Below, in pieces: positions 9,131-18,776 of a stretch of DNA of 64,000 bases. Below the pieces are notes generated by a model. That model made no database searches, was not told the origin of the DNA, and worked only from the letters and a program-made list of their open reading frames with translations. Position 1 is the first letter of the stretch; each line of letters starts with the position of its first letter. Where the stretch lies: positions 62,001 through 126,000 of the forward strand of contig CALMED010000027.1 of the NCBI GenBank assembly GCA_937862815.1. The letters are read 5' to 3'. The stretch comes from an uncultured Chitinophagaceae bacterium (GTDB lineage: Bacteria > Bacteroidota > Bacteroidia > Chitinophagales > Chitinophagaceae). Both the position numbers and the translations under genes were made by a program.

Positions 9131-9685
9131 TTACTTACCAGCTGCCTTACCTGCTTTACGGCGGATAAATTCACCGGCATATTTCACACCCTTACCCTTG
9201 TACGGTTCGGGCTTGCGGAGACCACGGATTTTGGCGGCAACCTGTCCCAGCAACTGCTTGTCAATTCCCTCCAGTGTGATGGTGGGGTTCTGGCCTTTTT
9301 CCTGCGCTGTTGCCACTTTGAGTTCGGAAGGAACTTCAAAGATGATGTTGTGCGAGTAACCCAGCGCCAGGTCAAGTACATTGCCCTGGTTGGCAGCTTT
9401 GTAACCCACACCCACCAGTTCCAGCTTGCGGTTGAAACCTTCTGTTACACCCTTCACCATGTTGGCGAGCAGGGCACGGTAAAGACCGTGCATGGCACGG
9501 TGACGCCCCTGGTCGGTAGGACGGCTGAACGTTACTTCGCCATCCTTCACTTCAACCGTGATGTCGCGGTCAATAGCCTGTTTCAGTTCACCTTTTGGAC
9601 CTTTTACAGTCACCACGTTGTCTTTTCCTACAGCAATGGTAACTCCCTGGGGAACAACCACTGGTTTTTTACCTATACGGGACAT
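9131..9685 (-). CDS. rplF: 50S ribosomal protein L6
   Basis: 184 aa: MSRIGKKPVVVPQGVTIAVG at the N-terminus and the signature RKPEPYKGKGVKYAGEFIRR near the C-terminus. It binds 23S rRNA near the GTPase centre. Standard spc position between rpsH and rplR. Confidence 0.97.
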   Translation of the reverse strand: MSRIGKKPVVVPQGVTIAVGKDNVVTVKGPKGELKQAIDRDITVEVKDGEVTFSRPTDQGRHRAMHGLYRALLANMVKGVTEGFNRKLELVGVGYKAANQGNVLDLALGYSHNIIFEVPSELKVATAQEKGQNPTITLEGIDKQLLGQVAAKIRGLRKPEPYKGKGVKYAGEFIRRKAGKAAGK

Positions 9686-9774
9686 AGTATTCTTTTTTTT
9701 ATGATTCCTGTTACTGCCGGCCGGTCAGCCTGGTGTAGGTCGGCTTAATGTACCGGCAGCGTTTACTTGTTCAA

Positions 9775-10173
9775 TTAATAGATGTAGCAAAGTACCTCAC
9801 CACCTACGTTGCTGGCTTTCGCCTGCTTGTCGGTCATCACTCCTTTGGAGGTGCTGATGATAGCGACGCCCAGCCCGTTTTTCACACGGCGGAACTCACC
9901 GGGTTTGGCGTACTGGCGCAGACCGGGACGGCTTACCCGCTCCAGTGCCTGGATGGCCGGCTGACGGGTTTGAGGATCGTACTTCAGGGCAATTTTGATG
10001 ACGCCTTGCTTGCTGTCGTCTTCAAATTTATATTTGAGGATATAACCCTGGTCGTACAGAATTTCCGTAATGCGCTTTTTGAGGTTGGATGCGGGGATTT
10101 CCACAATGCGGTGTCCTGCCATCTGGGCGTTACGAACACGGGTGAGAAAATCTGAAATAGGATCTGTTACCAT
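9775..10173 (-). CDS. rpsH: 30S ribosomal protein S8
   Basis: 132 aa: MVTDPISDFLTRVRNAQMAG at the N-terminus and GLGVAIISTSKGVMTDKQAK near the C-terminus. In E. coli S8 represses the spc operon post-transcriptionally; no equivalent binding site was identified here. Confidence 0.97.
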   Translation of the reverse strand: MVTDPISDFLTRVRNAQMAGHRIVEIPASNLKKRITEILYDQGYILKYKFEDDSKQGVIKIALKYDPQTRQPAIQALERVSRPGLRQYAKPGEFRRVKNGLGVAIISTSKGVMTDKQAKASNVGGEVLCYIY

Positions 10174-10255
10174 TGTATTACTTAGTTGAATGATTGTAAA
10201 TGTTGTGTAGGGCGTGCATCATATTCAATACCTGCACAGGTTGTTTCACGGCCGC

Positions 10256-10525
10256 TTACCAGCTTGCCTTCTTCACACCCGGAATCTTACCGTTCAGCGC
10301 CATGTCACGGAAAATCACACGGGAGATACCAAAGTAACGCATGTAACCTTTCGGACGACCGGTTAACTGGCAACGGTTCTTCAACCGCACCGGCGATGCA
10401 TTCTTGGGAAGTTTGTCCAGTGCAGCGAAATCTCCGGCTGCCTTGAGGGCGGCGCGCTTTTCGGCATACTGGGCCACCATGCGTTCTCTTTTGTTCTGAC
10501 GGGCTGTTACTGATTTTTTAGCCAT
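10256..10525 (-). CDS. rpsN: 30S ribosomal protein S14
   Basis: 89 aa, the zinc-independent type: no CxxC pairs are present. It ends with the conserved [17 protein letters not shown] and has [20 protein letters not shown] in the middle. Located between rplE and rpsH. Confidence 0.96.
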   Translation of the reverse strand: MAKKSVTARQNKRERMVAQYAEKRAALKAAGDFAALDKLPKNASPVRLKNRCQLTGRPKGYMRYFGISRVIFRDMALNGKIPGVKKASW

Positions 10526-10565
10526 ATACGTTGTTTATGTCCTTTGTAGTAATGGGGGGAAGCGC

Positions 10566-11135
10566 TTAGTTTTTCTTCACGTTTTTGAAGGGCATTCCCA
10601 TTTCCTTCAGCAGTTCGTAAGCTTCTTCATTGGTGCCTGCACTGGTAACGAACGTAATATCGAGACCGGTGATTTTGTTTACCTTATCAATGTCAATCTC
10701 GGGGAAGATAATCTGCTCGGTCACTCCCATCGTGTAGTTGCCGCGGCCATCAAACGATTTGTCGTTCACGCCTTTGAAATCACGCACACGGGGAAGTGCA
10801 GCAGAAATCAGGCGGTCGAGGAACTCATACATGTTGGTGCCCCGCAGCGTTACCCGGGCTCCGATGGGCATGCCCTTCCGCAGTTTGAAGTTGGAGATGT
10901 CCTTTTTGGAAGCGGTGGGAACCGCACGCTGTCCGGTGATGGTGGTCAGTTCTTCCACGGCGATATCCACCAGTTTCTTATCGTTCACCGCTCCGTTAAC
11001 GCCGCGGTTGATACAGATTTTCTCCAGGCGGGGAACCTGCATCACGCTTGTATAACCAAAGCGTTTCATCAGTGCGGGAACCACTTCCTGCTGGTATTTG
11101 CCAGCCAGGCGGGGGGTGTATTTTGCAGTACTCAT
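10566..11135 (-). CDS. rplE: 50S ribosomal protein L5
   Basis: 189 aa: [20 protein letters not shown] near the N-terminus and [20 protein letters not shown] in the centre, both family signatures. It binds 5S rRNA with L18. Lies between rplX and rpsN. Confidence 0.97.
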   Translation of the reverse strand: MSTAKYTPRLAGKYQQEVVPALMKRFGYTSVMQVPRLEKICINRGVNGAVNDKKLVDIAVEELTTITGQRAVPTASKKDISNFKLRKGMPIGARVTLRGTNMYEFLDRLISAALPRVRDFKGVNDKSFDGRGNYTMGVTEQIIFPEIDIDKVNKITGLDITFVTSAGTNEEAYELLKEMGMPFKNVKKN

Positions 11136-11162
11136 TGTATTGTCTTTTTACGCTGTTCCTAA

Positions 11163-11495
11163 TTATTTAATCGGCTGACCGGATTTTTTGGATACCCGAA
11201 CGAGTTTGCCTTCCTCGCGGTTCCGCTTGATCTTGGTTGCCTGCTTGCCGTCCCACAACATTACATTGGAGATATGGATCGGCGCTTCCTTCTTCACAAT
11301 GCCCCCCTTGGTATTCTGGGCAGAGGGCTTGCTGTGCCGGGTAACGATGTTCACTCCTTCCACGAGTACGCGGGCTTTCTCCGGGAATACTTCGAGGACG
11401 GTGCGGGGCTTCTTCACATCTTTATCATCACCGGCTATCACCACTACGGAATCGCCTTTCTTGATGTTGAACTTGGGTTTAAATCTGTTGCTCAT
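11163..11495 (-). CDS. rplX: 50S ribosomal protein L24
   Basis: 110 aa with an N-terminal KOW motif (KKGDSVVVIAGDDKDVKKP) and GVNIVTRHSKPSAQNTKGGI. It is an assembly initiator for the large subunit. Standard position after rplN. Confidence 0.97.
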   Translation of the reverse strand: MSNRFKPKFNIKKGDSVVVIAGDDKDVKKPRTVLEVFPEKARVLVEGVNIVTRHSKPSAQNTKGGIVKKEAPIHISNVMLWDGKQATKIKRNREEGKLVRVSKKSGQPIK

Positions 11496-11546
11496 GTTTA
11501 ACGCTTTATGCTTGTTTCTGAACGCTGTCTGTTCCGGACTTCCTGG

Positions 11547-11915
11547 TTAAAGTACTTCCGGGGCCAGTGAAATAATCTTCATGTATCCCTTGTCGCGGAG
11601 TTCGCGGGCCACGGGTCCGAAGATACGCGTACCACGGGGTTCGTCGGAGGCATTGAGGATCACTACAGCGTTATCATCGAAACGGATGTAGGAGCCGTCT
11701 TTGCGACGCAGCTTGTTCTTGGTGCGTACAATCACCGCTTTGGCCACTGTTCCTTTTTTGATACCACCACCGGGAAGTGCATCCTTCACGGTTACAACAA
11801 TTTTATCGCCGATTTTTGCGTAATCCTGTCCGCTGTTGCCCAGCACCTTGATGCAAAGTACCTCTTTGGCGCCGCTGTTATCAGCTACATTCAACCTGCT
11901 TTCCTGCTGTATCAT
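11547..11915 (-). CDS. rplN: 50S ribosomal protein L14
   Basis: 122 aa, the canonical length: [20 protein letters not shown] at the start and [20 protein letters not shown] near the end. The 109-nt gap before it holds a small hairpin (CCTGCC/GGCAGG near 11940-11955) with no terminator features. Confidence 0.97.
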   Translation of the reverse strand: MIQQESRLNVADNSGAKEVLCIKVLGNSGQDYAKIGDKIVVTVKDALPGGGIKKGTVAKAVIVRTKNKLRRKDGSYIRFDDNAVVILNASDEPRGTRIFGPVARELRDKGYMKIISLAPEVL

Positions 11916-12024
11916 CTTAAACGATTTTTATATTTCAGACCTGCCATCCGGCAGGCGGGTTATTGATTTCAGATTTGGTTGCAGCGCAACATTAAAGGCA
12001 TCTGCAATCGCCAATCCGCCGTTA

Positions 12025-12291
12025 TTATTTTGCTTTCTCCACGACCTCCACCAGGCGCCAGCGCTTGGTTTTGCTGAGCGGACGGCTTTCCATGATCTTT
12101 ACTGTGTCGCCCACTCCGCACTCGTTCTTTTCGTCGTGCGCATGGAACTTGGTGGTCTTTTTAACGAACTTACCGTAAATGGGGTGTTTCACTTTACGCT
12201 CAACAGCTACAGTAATGGTTTTGTCCATTTTGCTGCTGGTTACTACACCGGTTTTCGTTTTACGCAAATTTCTTTCTTCCATTGTCTGCAT
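12025..12291 (-). CDS. rpsQ: 30S ribosomal protein S17
   Basis: 88 aa, or 85 aa if the second Met at 12282 is the start. Core motifs are [20 protein letters not shown] and [19 protein letters not shown]. Lies between rpmC and rplN. Confidence 0.96.
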   Translation of the reverse strand: MQTMEERNLRKTKTGVVTSSKMDKTITVAVERKVKHPIYGKFVKKTTKFHAHDEKNECGVGDTVKIMESRPLSKTKRWRLVEVVEKAK

Positions 12292-12326
12292 TTTTTCTTG
12301 TTGTATTCCTGTTCAGGAAGCAGGTA

Positions 12327-12536
12327 TCAGATACCCAGTTGTTTTTTTCTTAATTCGGTCTTCAGGCGGGAAATGTCCCGGCGCAAACCGCGGATGCTCA
12401 TCGGGTTTTCAAGAGGAGAAATGGCATGCGCAAATTCAAGCTTCTTCAGCCGCAGTTCGTCTTCCTTAATGCGGGCTGCCAGGTCGGTCTCGCTTAAGTC
12501 CTTTATGCTCTTTAAAAAATCTGTTTTCGTAGCCAT
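12327..12536 (-). CDS. rpmC: 50S ribosomal protein L29
   Basis: 69 aa helical protein at the tunnel exit. It has [20 protein letters not shown] and the conserved [20 protein letters not shown]. Lies 29 nt after rplP. Confidence 0.95.
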   Translation of the reverse strand: MATKTDFLKSIKDLSETDLAARIKEDELRLKKLEFAHAISPLENPMSIRGLRRDISRLKTELRKKQLGI

Positions 12537-12565
12537 GTGTTATCAGTTGTATCTGGTGAATACTA

Positions 12566-12985
12566 TTACGCCATCAAATCACGACGTATGATGAATTTGG
12601 TTTTAATGGGCAACTTCTGTGCAGCCAGTTCCATGGCATGCTTGGCAGTTTCCAGTTCCACACCATCGGCTTCGAACAGGATGCGTCCAGGTTCCACAAT
12701 GGCCGCCCATCCTTCGGGGTTACCTTTACCTTTACCCATCCGCACTTCGGCCGGCTTACGGGTTACCACTTTATCGGGAAAAACGCGGATCCACACGTTA
12801 CCTTCACGCTTCATGGCGCGTGTCATGGCCTGGCGGGCACTTTCAATCTGGCGGTTGGTCAACCAGACCGGCTCCAAAGCTTTCAGGGCGTAGGAACCAA
12901 AAGAGATGTTGGTACCCCTTTTTGCCACGGCACGGACGCGTCCTTTCTGCGATTTTCTGTGTTTTGTTCTTTTCGGCTGTAACAT
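12566..12985 (-). CDS. rplP: 50S ribosomal protein L16
   Basis: 139 aa: [20 protein letters not shown] at the N-terminus and [20 protein letters not shown] in the centre. It is positioned near the peptidyl transferase centre. Standard order between rpsC and rpmC. Confidence 0.97.
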   Translation of the reverse strand: MLQPKRTKHRKSQKGRVRAVAKRGTNISFGSYALKALEPVWLTNRQIESARQAMTRAMKREGNVWIRVFPDKVVTRKPAEVRMGKGKGNPEGWAAIVEPGRILFEADGVELETAKHAMELAAQKLPIKTKFIIRRDLMA

Positions 12986-13034
12986 CGTTGATGATATTTC
13001 TAGTTACTGTTTCTTATTTCTGTTATCTCTGCAA

Positions 13035-13802
13035 TCAGGCTTTGCGCTCCCGGCGCTGTCCGCCTCCCCGGCGGTCACCACCCCGGTCGCCACCCCCGCG
13101 CTCATCGCGGCGGTCCTTGCGATCGCTTACATCGCTTTTGCCACCGGTGAAATTGGGGTTGAGATCGCGCTTGCTCAGCACTTCACCCTTACAGATCCAT
13201 ACCTTAATGCCGATCTTTCCGTAAACGGTCAGGGCAAATACATTGGCGTAGTCTATGTCCATGCGGAAGGTATGCAGCGGGGTACGGCCCTGCTTGATTT
13301 CCTCGGTACGGGCGATTTCAGCGCCACCCAGGCGACCGCTCACCTTCACCTTGATCCCTTCGGCGCCCATGCGCAGCGCAGAGGCAATGGCCATCTTAAC
13401 GGCACGCTTGTAGTTGATGCGGTTTTCGATCTGGCGGGCGATGGTGTCGGCCACAATGTTGGCATCCACTTCCGGACGACGGATCTCCAGGATGTTTATC
13501 TGAACGTCTTCGTTGCTCGTCAGCTTTTTAAGTTCTTCCTTGATGCGGTCCACTTCGCCACCGCCTTTACCGATGATGATACCGGGCTTGGAGGTATGGA
13601 TGGTAACAATCAGCTTATTGAGTGTACGCTCAATCACGATCTTGGAAATGCCTCCTTTGTTGATACGTGCGTTGAGGTAGGTTCTGATCTTGTTGTCTTC
13701 AATCAGTTTGCCGGCATAATCTTTCTTGCTGCCATACCAGTTACTCTCCCATCCGCGGATGATGCCTAACCTGTTACCAATTGGATTTGCTTTCTGACCC
13801 AT
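13035..13802 (-). CDS. rpsC: 30S ribosomal protein S3
   Basis: 255 aa: [20 protein letters not shown] at the N-terminus and a KH-domain GxxG-type loop ([20 protein letters not shown]). The C-terminal domain contains [20 protein letters not shown]. The last ~35 residues form a charged Gly/Arg/Asp-rich tail, longer than in E. coli S3 and probably disordered. Confidence 0.97.
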   Translation of the reverse strand: MGQKANPIGNRLGIIRGWESNWYGSKKDYAGKLIEDNKIRTYLNARINKGGISKIVIERTLNKLIVTIHTSKPGIIIGKGGGEVDRIKEELKKLTSNEDVQINILEIRRPEVDANIVADTIARQIENRINYKRAVKMAIASALRMGAEGIKVKVSGRLGGAEIARTEEIKQGRTPLHTFRMDIDYANVFALTVYGKIGIKVWICKGEVLSKRDLNPNFTGGKSDVSDRKDRRDERGGGDRGGDRRGGGQRRERKA

Positions 13803-13822
13803 AAAGAGGTTTAATTATATGA

Positions 13823-14170
13823 TCAATTATTTTTTGCGTCCACAATGATTGTTACGTGATTGCTGCGTTTCTTGATGCGGTACGCACGACCCTGGGGGGC
13901 GGGGCGCAGCCGCTTAATGGCACGGGCACCGTCCACAAAAATCGTTTTCACCACTAAACCGGCATCTGCCGCGCTCTGACCACTGTTTTTCTGTTCCCAG
14001 TTGTTTACGGCACTCTTCAGCAGCTTGCTTAAGGGTGTGGCAGAATGCTGGGGATGAAATTCGAGGAGCGAAAGGGCTTTTTCAACTTCCATGCCACGGA
14101 TCTCATCGGCCAGTAACCGCATTCGGCGGGGCGATGTAGGATAATTTCTGAGTTTTGCTACTGCTTCCAT
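13823..14170 (-). CDS. rplV: 50S ribosomal protein L22
   Basis: 115 aa: MEAVAKLRNYPTSPRRMRLL at the N-terminus and RLRPAPQGRAYRIKKRSNHV in the beta-hairpin that lines the exit tunnel. Lies between rpsS and rpsC. Confidence 0.97.
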   Translation of the reverse strand: MEAVAKLRNYPTSPRRMRLLADEIRGMEVEKALSLLEFHPQHSATPLSKLLKSAVNNWEQKNSGQSAADAGLVVKTIFVDGARAIKRLRPAPQGRAYRIKKRSNHVTIIVDAKNN

Positions 14171-14235
14171 TGTTATCGTTTTCTTCTTTTACAGCACCCG
14201 GTCAGCCGGCTGCTGCAGTAGTTAATGCGTTTGTC

Positions 14236-14508
14236 TTAGCCAACTTTCTTGCTGGAATGCCCTTTAAAGTTGCGGGTGGGGGCAAATTCACCCAGCTTGT
14301 GACCTACCATGAACTCCGTTACATAAACGGGAATAAACTTATTACCGTTGTGAACAGCGAACGTGTGTCCCACAAAATCGGGCGTAATGGTGGAGCGGCG
14401 GCTCCAGGTCTTGATCACACCCTTTTTTGATTTTCCCTCATTGACGGCAAGCACCTTTTTCTCGAGGTGGGTTGCAACGTAAGGTCCTTTTTTAATCGAA
14501 CGAGCCAT
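14236..14508 (-). CDS. rpsS: 30S ribosomal protein S19
   Basis: 90 aa: [20 protein letters not shown] at the N-terminus, with [20 protein letters not shown] and [19 protein letters not shown] following. Canonical S10-operon position after rplB. Confidence 0.97.
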   Translation of the reverse strand: MARSIKKGPYVATHLEKKVLAVNEGKSKKGVIKTWSRRSTITPDFVGHTFAVHNGNKFIPVYVTEFMVGHKLGEFAPTRNFKGHSSKKVG

Positions 14509-14609
14509 ATGTTAATGATTCAGGTTGAAAATTATTGGTTGAAAATGTCATTTTTTTTTAATGTGGACCCCGAAACCATTTTCGCATTTCAGTATTCCCA
14601 CCCAGCCCG

Positions 14610-15449
14610 TTACTTCGCGAGTTTGCTGCCATCGCGACGCTGGATGATCAGCTTGTTGGAACCCTTGTGCTTCGAACGGGTCTTTAAACCTTTGGCGTAT
14701 TTGCCGGTACGGCTGCGGGGGTGACCACCACTGGCACGTCCTTCACCACCACCCATCGGGTGATCTACAGGGTTCATGGCCACACCGCGGTTCCGGGGAC
14801 GGATACCTTTCCAGCGGTTAACACCTGCTTTACCGGCCTGCTCCAGGTTGTGATCGCTGTTGGAAACAACGCCTACGGTTGCATAACAGTTAATCAGCAC
14901 CTTCCGCAGTTCGCCGCTGGGCATCTTCAGCACCGCGTATTTTTCTTCCTTGTTCGTGAGCTGGGCACTGGTGCCGGCGCTGCGTACCAGTTTACCCCCC
15001 TGACCGGGCTGCATTTCAATGTTGTGTACATTGGTACCGAGGGGCATGTACTTCATCTGCAGCGAGTTGCCCAGTTCGGGAGCAACGGAGTCACCTGCTG
15101 TTACGGTAGCTCCCACCTGCAGGCCCTGGGGGGCCAGGATGTAACGCTTCTCACCATCGGCATAGTTCAGCAAGGCGATAAAAGCAGTACGGTTGGGATC
15201 GTATTCGATGGAAGCAACTTTAGCGGGAATGTTCTTCTTGTTGCGCTTAAAGTCAATGATACGGTACTTGGCTTTGTTGCCACCGCCCATGTAGCGCATG
15301 GAACGACGACCCTGGGCATTACGTCCACCAGTCGACTTCTGGGGTTCCAGGAGCGACTTTTCGGGGGTGTCGGTTGTAATCTCTGCGTACGCGTTACCGA
15401 TTCTCCAGCGCGTGCCGGCTGTTACCGGTTTGTATTTCTTTAATGCCAT
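14610..15449 (-). CDS. rplB: 50S ribosomal protein L2
   Basis: 279 aa: [20 protein letters not shown] at the start and [20 protein letters not shown] in the C-terminal domain, with the conserved catalytic-centre histidine region HPMGGGEGR. Required for subunit association and peptidyl transfer. Confidence 0.98.
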   Translation of the reverse strand: MALKKYKPVTAGTRWRIGNAYAEITTDTPEKSLLEPQKSTGGRNAQGRRSMRYMGGGNKAKYRIIDFKRNKKNIPAKVASIEYDPNRTAFIALLNYADGEKRYILAPQGLQVGATVTAGDSVAPELGNSLQMKYMPLGTNVHNIEMQPGQGGKLVRSAGTSAQLTNKEEKYAVLKMPSGELRKVLINCYATVGVVSNSDHNLEQAGKAGVNRWKGIRPRNRGVAMNPVDHPMGGGEGRASGGHPRSRTGKYAKGLKTRSKHKGSNKLIIQRRDGSKLAK

Positions 15450-15513
15450 TGCTTTGTTGTTTCGTTTGTTATGTCAATACTTTGCGGCGTCTGACCCGCC
15501 ATTCATTATTTAG

Positions 15514-15813
15514 TTATACCGTTCCGTAAAAATCAATGCTTTCGCCTTCGGCTACGGTTACATAGGCCTTTTTGAAAGCGGGCTTGCTGCCCTGGATGTA
15601 ACCGGCCTTGGTCATGCGGTTCTTGCTCTTGCGGGGAGCCACCATGGTGTGCACATCTTCCACTTTCACATTGTAGAATTCTTCCACCGCTTTTTTGATT
15701 TCAAGCTTATTGGCTTTGCGTCCTACACGGAAGGCATACGTATTTTTCTTTTCCGACAGGCGGTTGCTTTTCTCGGAAACGATGGGCTTTATTAAGATTT
15801 CACTCTGTCTCAT
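15514..15813 (-). CDS. rplW: 50S ribosomal protein L23
   Basis: 99 aa: EILIKPIVSEKSNRLSEKKN at the N-terminus and GRKANKLEIKKAVEEFYNVK after it. It is the docking site for trigger factor and SRP at the tunnel exit. Lies between rplD and rplB. Confidence 0.96.
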   Translation of the reverse strand: MRQSEILIKPIVSEKSNRLSEKKNTYAFRVGRKANKLEIKKAVEEFYNVKVEDVHTMVAPRKSKNRMTKAGYIQGSKPAFKKAYVTVAEGESIDFYGTV

Positions 15814-15844
15814 CTGGACGTTGTTTATTCAGTTCTTGATGGGG

Positions 15845-16477
15845 TTATGCGGCCACTTCTTCTTCGGTAAACACTTTGGCTGCGCTTTCAGTCAGTACCA
15901 GTACATCACTGTTCACCAGGTCGTAGGTATTGATATCCGCCAGCAGCATACCGGTTACAGCCGGCAGGTTGCGGAAGCTGAGGTACAGGTTATCATTGTA
16001 CTCGGGCAGCACAAACAGTGTCTTTTTCCCGGCTGCGTTGATGTTGGAAAGAACGGCCTGGAACTCCCTGGTTTTGGGAGCATCGAGTTCAAAATCCTCC
16101 ACCACCACAATGGCGTTTTCTTTGGCCTTGTATGCCAGGGCGCTCATCTTGGCCAGGTCTTTCACCTTGCGGTTGAGTTTAAAATCGTAGCCATGGGGCT
16201 TGGGGCCGAACACCGTACCACCACCCTTGTACAGGGGGTTGCGGATGTTACCTTTCCGGGAACCACCGGTTCCCTTCTGGCGGTGCAGCTTGCGGCTGGC
16301 ACCCTTCACTTCGGCACGGGTTTTCACTTTGTGTGTTCCCTGGCGCTTGGCAGCGAGGTACTGCTTCACCGCGAGGTAGATGACATGGTCGTTGGGTTCA
16401 ATGCCGAAGATTTCTTCGGGCAATTCCACCTTGCGACCGGTTGCCTGTCCTGCTTTATTTAAAACGTCTACTTGCAT
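15845..16477 (-). CDS. rplD: 50S ribosomal protein L4
   Basis: 210 aa with the extended loop region KGASRKLHRQKGTGGSRKGN and VFGPKPHGYDFKLNRK. In E. coli L4 is the repressor of the S10 operon, acting on its leader RNA. Here a structured gap lies two genes upstream (17116-17404), which may be relevant. Confidence 0.97.
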   Translation of the reverse strand: MQVDVLNKAGQATGRKVELPEEIFGIEPNDHVIYLAVKQYLAAKRQGTHKVKTRAEVKGASRKLHRQKGTGGSRKGNIRNPLYKGGGTVFGPKPHGYDFKLNRKVKDLAKMSALAYKAKENAIVVVEDFELDAPKTREFQAVLSNINAAGKKTLFVLPEYNDNLYLSFRNLPAVTGMLLADINTYDLVNSDVLVLTESAAKVFTEEEVAA

Positions 16478-16497
16478 GATTGCTTGAATTAGTTGGT

Positions 16498-17115
16498 TTA
16501 CTTCTGAATGAATACGATGGAGCCGTTATGACCGGGAACGGAGCCGCTCACCAGGATGTAATTCTTGTCGGGGAAAACTTTCAGTACTTTGAGGCCCTTC
16601 ACTTTTACGCGGTCAGCGCCCATGCGGCCGGCCATGCGCATTCCCTTCATTACACGGGAAGCGTCGGAGGAGTTACCCAGCGAACCGGGAGCGCGCTGGC
16701 GGTCGTGCTGACCGTGTGTGGCATCACCCACACCGCTGAAACCATGACGTTTAACAACGCCCTGGAAACCTTTTCCTTTGGTGGTACCTACCACGTCCAC
16801 CTTTTCGCCTTCAGCGAAAATTTCGGCCGTAACGGTTTCACCAATATTTTTTTCGAGGGAATAATTGCGGAATTCCTTTACTACCTTCTTGGGAGATGTA
16901 TTTGCCTTGGCAAAGTGATTCTTTTCGGCTGCGGTAGTGTTCTTTTCTTTTTTCTCGCCAAAGGCCAGCTGGAGAGCGCTGTAGCCGTCTGCGTCCTGGG
17001 TTTTCACCTGTGTAACAACACAGGGACCAGCTTCAATGATGGTGCAGCTTTGTTGCTTACCATCGGGACTGAAGATGCTGGTCATGCCGATCTTTTTTCC
17101 AATAATACCTTTCAT
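16498..17115 (-). CDS. rplC: 50S ribosomal protein L3
   Basis: 205 aa from the ATG at 17115 ([20 protein letters not shown]), the canonical L3 start. The frame stays open for 50 codons upstream to a GTG at 17265, but those residues do not resemble L3 and fall in a region rich in inverted repeats. Signature: [20 protein letters not shown], then [20 protein letters not shown]. Confidence 0.97.
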   Translation of the reverse strand: MKGIIGKKIGMTSIFSPDGKQQSCTIIEAGPCVVTQVKTQDADGYSALQLAFGEKKEKNTTAAEKNHFAKANTSPKKVVKEFRNYSLEKNIGETVTAEIFAEGEKVDVVGTTKGKGFQGVVKRHGFSGVGDATHGQHDRQRAPGSLGNSSDASRVMKGMRMAGRMGADRVKVKGLKVLKVFPDKNYILVSGSVPGHNGSIVFIQK

Positions 17116-17404
17116 TTGTTTACAGTTTATGCCCTGCAAGGTTGTTGAGACAGACCCGATGAAAGCAATCGGAATCTTCAATCCCCGTTTACCGGTAACC
17201 TTTTCCTTTTTCCGCCGCAGCGGGCCCCACTCGGGCTTCGGAAGTACCACCGGTAAACTAACCACGAAGGGCTAGTTTATATGTTTCGCCCCCTCTTCTC
17301 AGGAAGAAGGGAAAAAGTTGAATTCAGAGCTCTTTTTCCCGTTAAGCGGGTTGAGAGGTGAACAGTATTTATAAGAACTTATTGGCGGGGACTCTCCCCG
17401 GCCG
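17116..17404 (-). promoter_or_regulatory. Structured intercistronic leader between rpsJ and rplC
   Basis: This 289-nt gap is much longer than others in the operon and full of inverted repeats. There is a 10-bp pair GTTTACCGGT (17187-17196) / ACCGGTAAAC (17249-17258) and a 9-bp pair GGGAAAAAG (17309-17317) / CTTTTTCCC (17332-17340). A hairpin CGGGGA/TCCCCG (17386-17400) follows directly after the rpsJ stop. No promoter consensus or terminator T-run was found. It may be an autoregulatory target for a ribosomal protein; that role is inferred from position and structure only. Confidence 0.45.
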
Positions 17405-17710
17405 TCATGCTTTGATTTCCACATCCACACCGCTGGGCAGGTCCAGTTTGCTCAGTGCATCCACGGTACGGCTGGTGCTGGTATAAATATCCAGCAGGCG
17501 CTTGTGGGTGCAGAGTTGAAACTGTTCACGGCTCTTCTTGTTCACGTGGGGGGAACGCAGCACCGTAAAGATCCGCTTGCGGGTAGGCAAAGGAATCGGG
17601 CCTGTAACAACGGCACCTGTGGAACGAACTGTTTTCACAATTTTTTCCGCAGATTTGTCCACCAGGTTGTGGTCGTACGACTGTAATTTAATGCGAATTC
17701 GTTGAGCCAT
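17405..17710 (-). CDS. rpsJ: 30S ribosomal protein S10
   Basis: 101 aa from the ATG at 17710 ([20 protein letters not shown]), the canonical start; longer in-frame extensions run through the promoter. It contains [20 protein letters not shown]. First gene of the operon, directly preceded by a strong promoter, with no fusA/rpsG/rpsL upstream. S10 is also NusE in antitermination. Confidence 0.97.
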   Translation of the reverse strand: MAQRIRIKLQSYDHNLVDKSAEKIVKTVRSTGAVVTGPIPLPTRKRIFTVLRSPHVNKKSREQFQLCTHKRLLDIYTSTSRTVDALSKLDLPSGVDVEIKA

Positions 17711-17740
17711 AAGATCTATCCCAGATTTGATTTGGGAGCG

Positions 17741-17772
17741 CAAAGGTAAGTCTTGTTCAATATCCTCCCAAA
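17741..17772 (-). promoter_or_regulatory. Promoter of the S10-spc ribosomal operon
   Basis: On the minus strand TTTG (17769-17772), a 20-bp spacer and TACCTTTG (17741-17748) match the Bacteroidota consensus perfectly. The predicted transcript starts about 20-25 nt before rpsJ. Confidence 0.8.
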
Positions 17773-17905
17773 CAATTTGCCTGTTTTTTGAAAAAAACGG
17801 CTCTTTTTTCCAAAAAATCCACCGAATATACCCTGCCAGCTCCTTTTGAACCGTTTTGAGAGCCATCCACGGCAGCTTTAACAGCCAACACACGCTCAAT
17901 CCTGT

Positions 17906-17913
17906 TACATTTG
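17906..17913 (+). promoter_or_regulatory. -7 element for glutamine cyclotransferase gene
   Basis: TACATTTG fits TAnnTTTG and lies 44 nt before the ATG at 17958. No clear TTG at -33. It lies back to back with the ribosomal operon promoter. Confidence 0.4.
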
Positions 17914-17957
17914 CGCCGGCCATTCCGGGTGCCACAAACTGTATCCCGGTTTAAAAT

Positions 17958-18776
17958 ATGAATCGCATGACGTTTTCCCGAATTTTCCCCCTGGTAGTTT
18001 TGCTGGCAGCCTGCACTAATAATGATGCCAGCGAACCGGACAACGGCCTGGTAAATATTCCCGCGCCGGCCCCCCTCTCTTACACGTTAATACGAACCTA
18101 TCCGCACGATACGGCTTCGTTCACCCAGGGACTGGTCTTCCACAACGGCGTACTGTACGAAAGCACGGGCAACCCCGATAATATTGCCAACAACGGCTCC
18201 TGGCTGGGTCCTGTGAACATCGAAAACGGTATGCGTATTCCCAAAGCCACCCTGCCCGCGGCCGAATTCGGGGAGGGCATGACCATTCTCAACGGAAAGG
18301 TCTACCAGCTGACCTGGCAAAACAAGAAGGGATATGTGTACGACCTTGCCACGTTTAAAAAAACCGGCGAATTCACCTACAACCACGATGGATGGGGCAT
18401 CACCAACGATGGAATCCACCTGATTGTGAGCGACGGCTCCAGCAATATCTATTTCTGGGATCCTGCCACTTTTAAAGAGGTGAAACGGCTGAGCATCCGC
18501 GACAACCGGGGACTGAAAAACAACCTGAACGAACTGGAATTTATCCGGGGCAGTCTGTATGCCAACGTATGGCAAACCAGCCAGGTGTACCGCATTGACA
18601 CCGCCAGCGGGTACGTAACCGGCGTGCTCGATCTCAGCGACCTGCTCCGCGCCTACCCCGAACTGCAGCGCCCCCCGGCCGACGTACCAAACGGTATCGC
18701 CTGGGACAGCAGTGGGCAGCGGTTGTTCCTCACCGGCAAAAAATGGCCCCTGCTGTTTGAAGTACAACTGCCCTAG
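17958..18776 (+). CDS. Glutaminyl-peptide cyclotransferase, lipoprotein
   Basis: A 272-aa protein of the plant/bacterial glutamine cyclotransferase family, a beta-propeller enzyme that converts N-terminal glutamine of exported proteins to pyroglutamate. The N-terminus has a lipobox (FPLVVLLAAC, Cys19), so it is a periplasm-facing lipoprotein. Family motifs include YPHDTASFTQGLVFHNGVLYE near residue 52 (positions given, sequence abbreviated) and PNGIAWDSSGQRLFLTGKKW near the C-terminus. It converges on the next gene and shares the CTAG stop overlap at 18773-18776. Bacteroidota often use N-terminal pyroglutamate on periplasmic proteins, which fits. Confidence 0.9.
   Translation: MNRMTFSRIFPLVVLLAACTNNDASEPDNGLVNIPAPAPLSYTLIRTYPHDTASFTQGLVFHNGVLYESTGNPDNIANNGSWLGPVNIENGMRIPKATLPAAEFGEGMTILNGKVYQLTWQNKKGYVYDLATFKKTGEFTYNHDGWGITNDGIHLIVSDGSSNIYFWDPATFKEVKRLSIRDNRGLKNNLNELEFIRGSLYANVWQTSQVYRIDTASGYVTGVLDLSDLLRAYPELQRPPADVPNGIAWDSSGQRLFLTGKKWPLLFEVQLP

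Noticed and set aside
17116..17265. N-terminal 50-residue extension of L3 from a GTG codon
   Set aside because: L3 proteins start [12 protein letters not shown]; the extension has no L3 similarity and falls in inverted-repeat-rich sequence.
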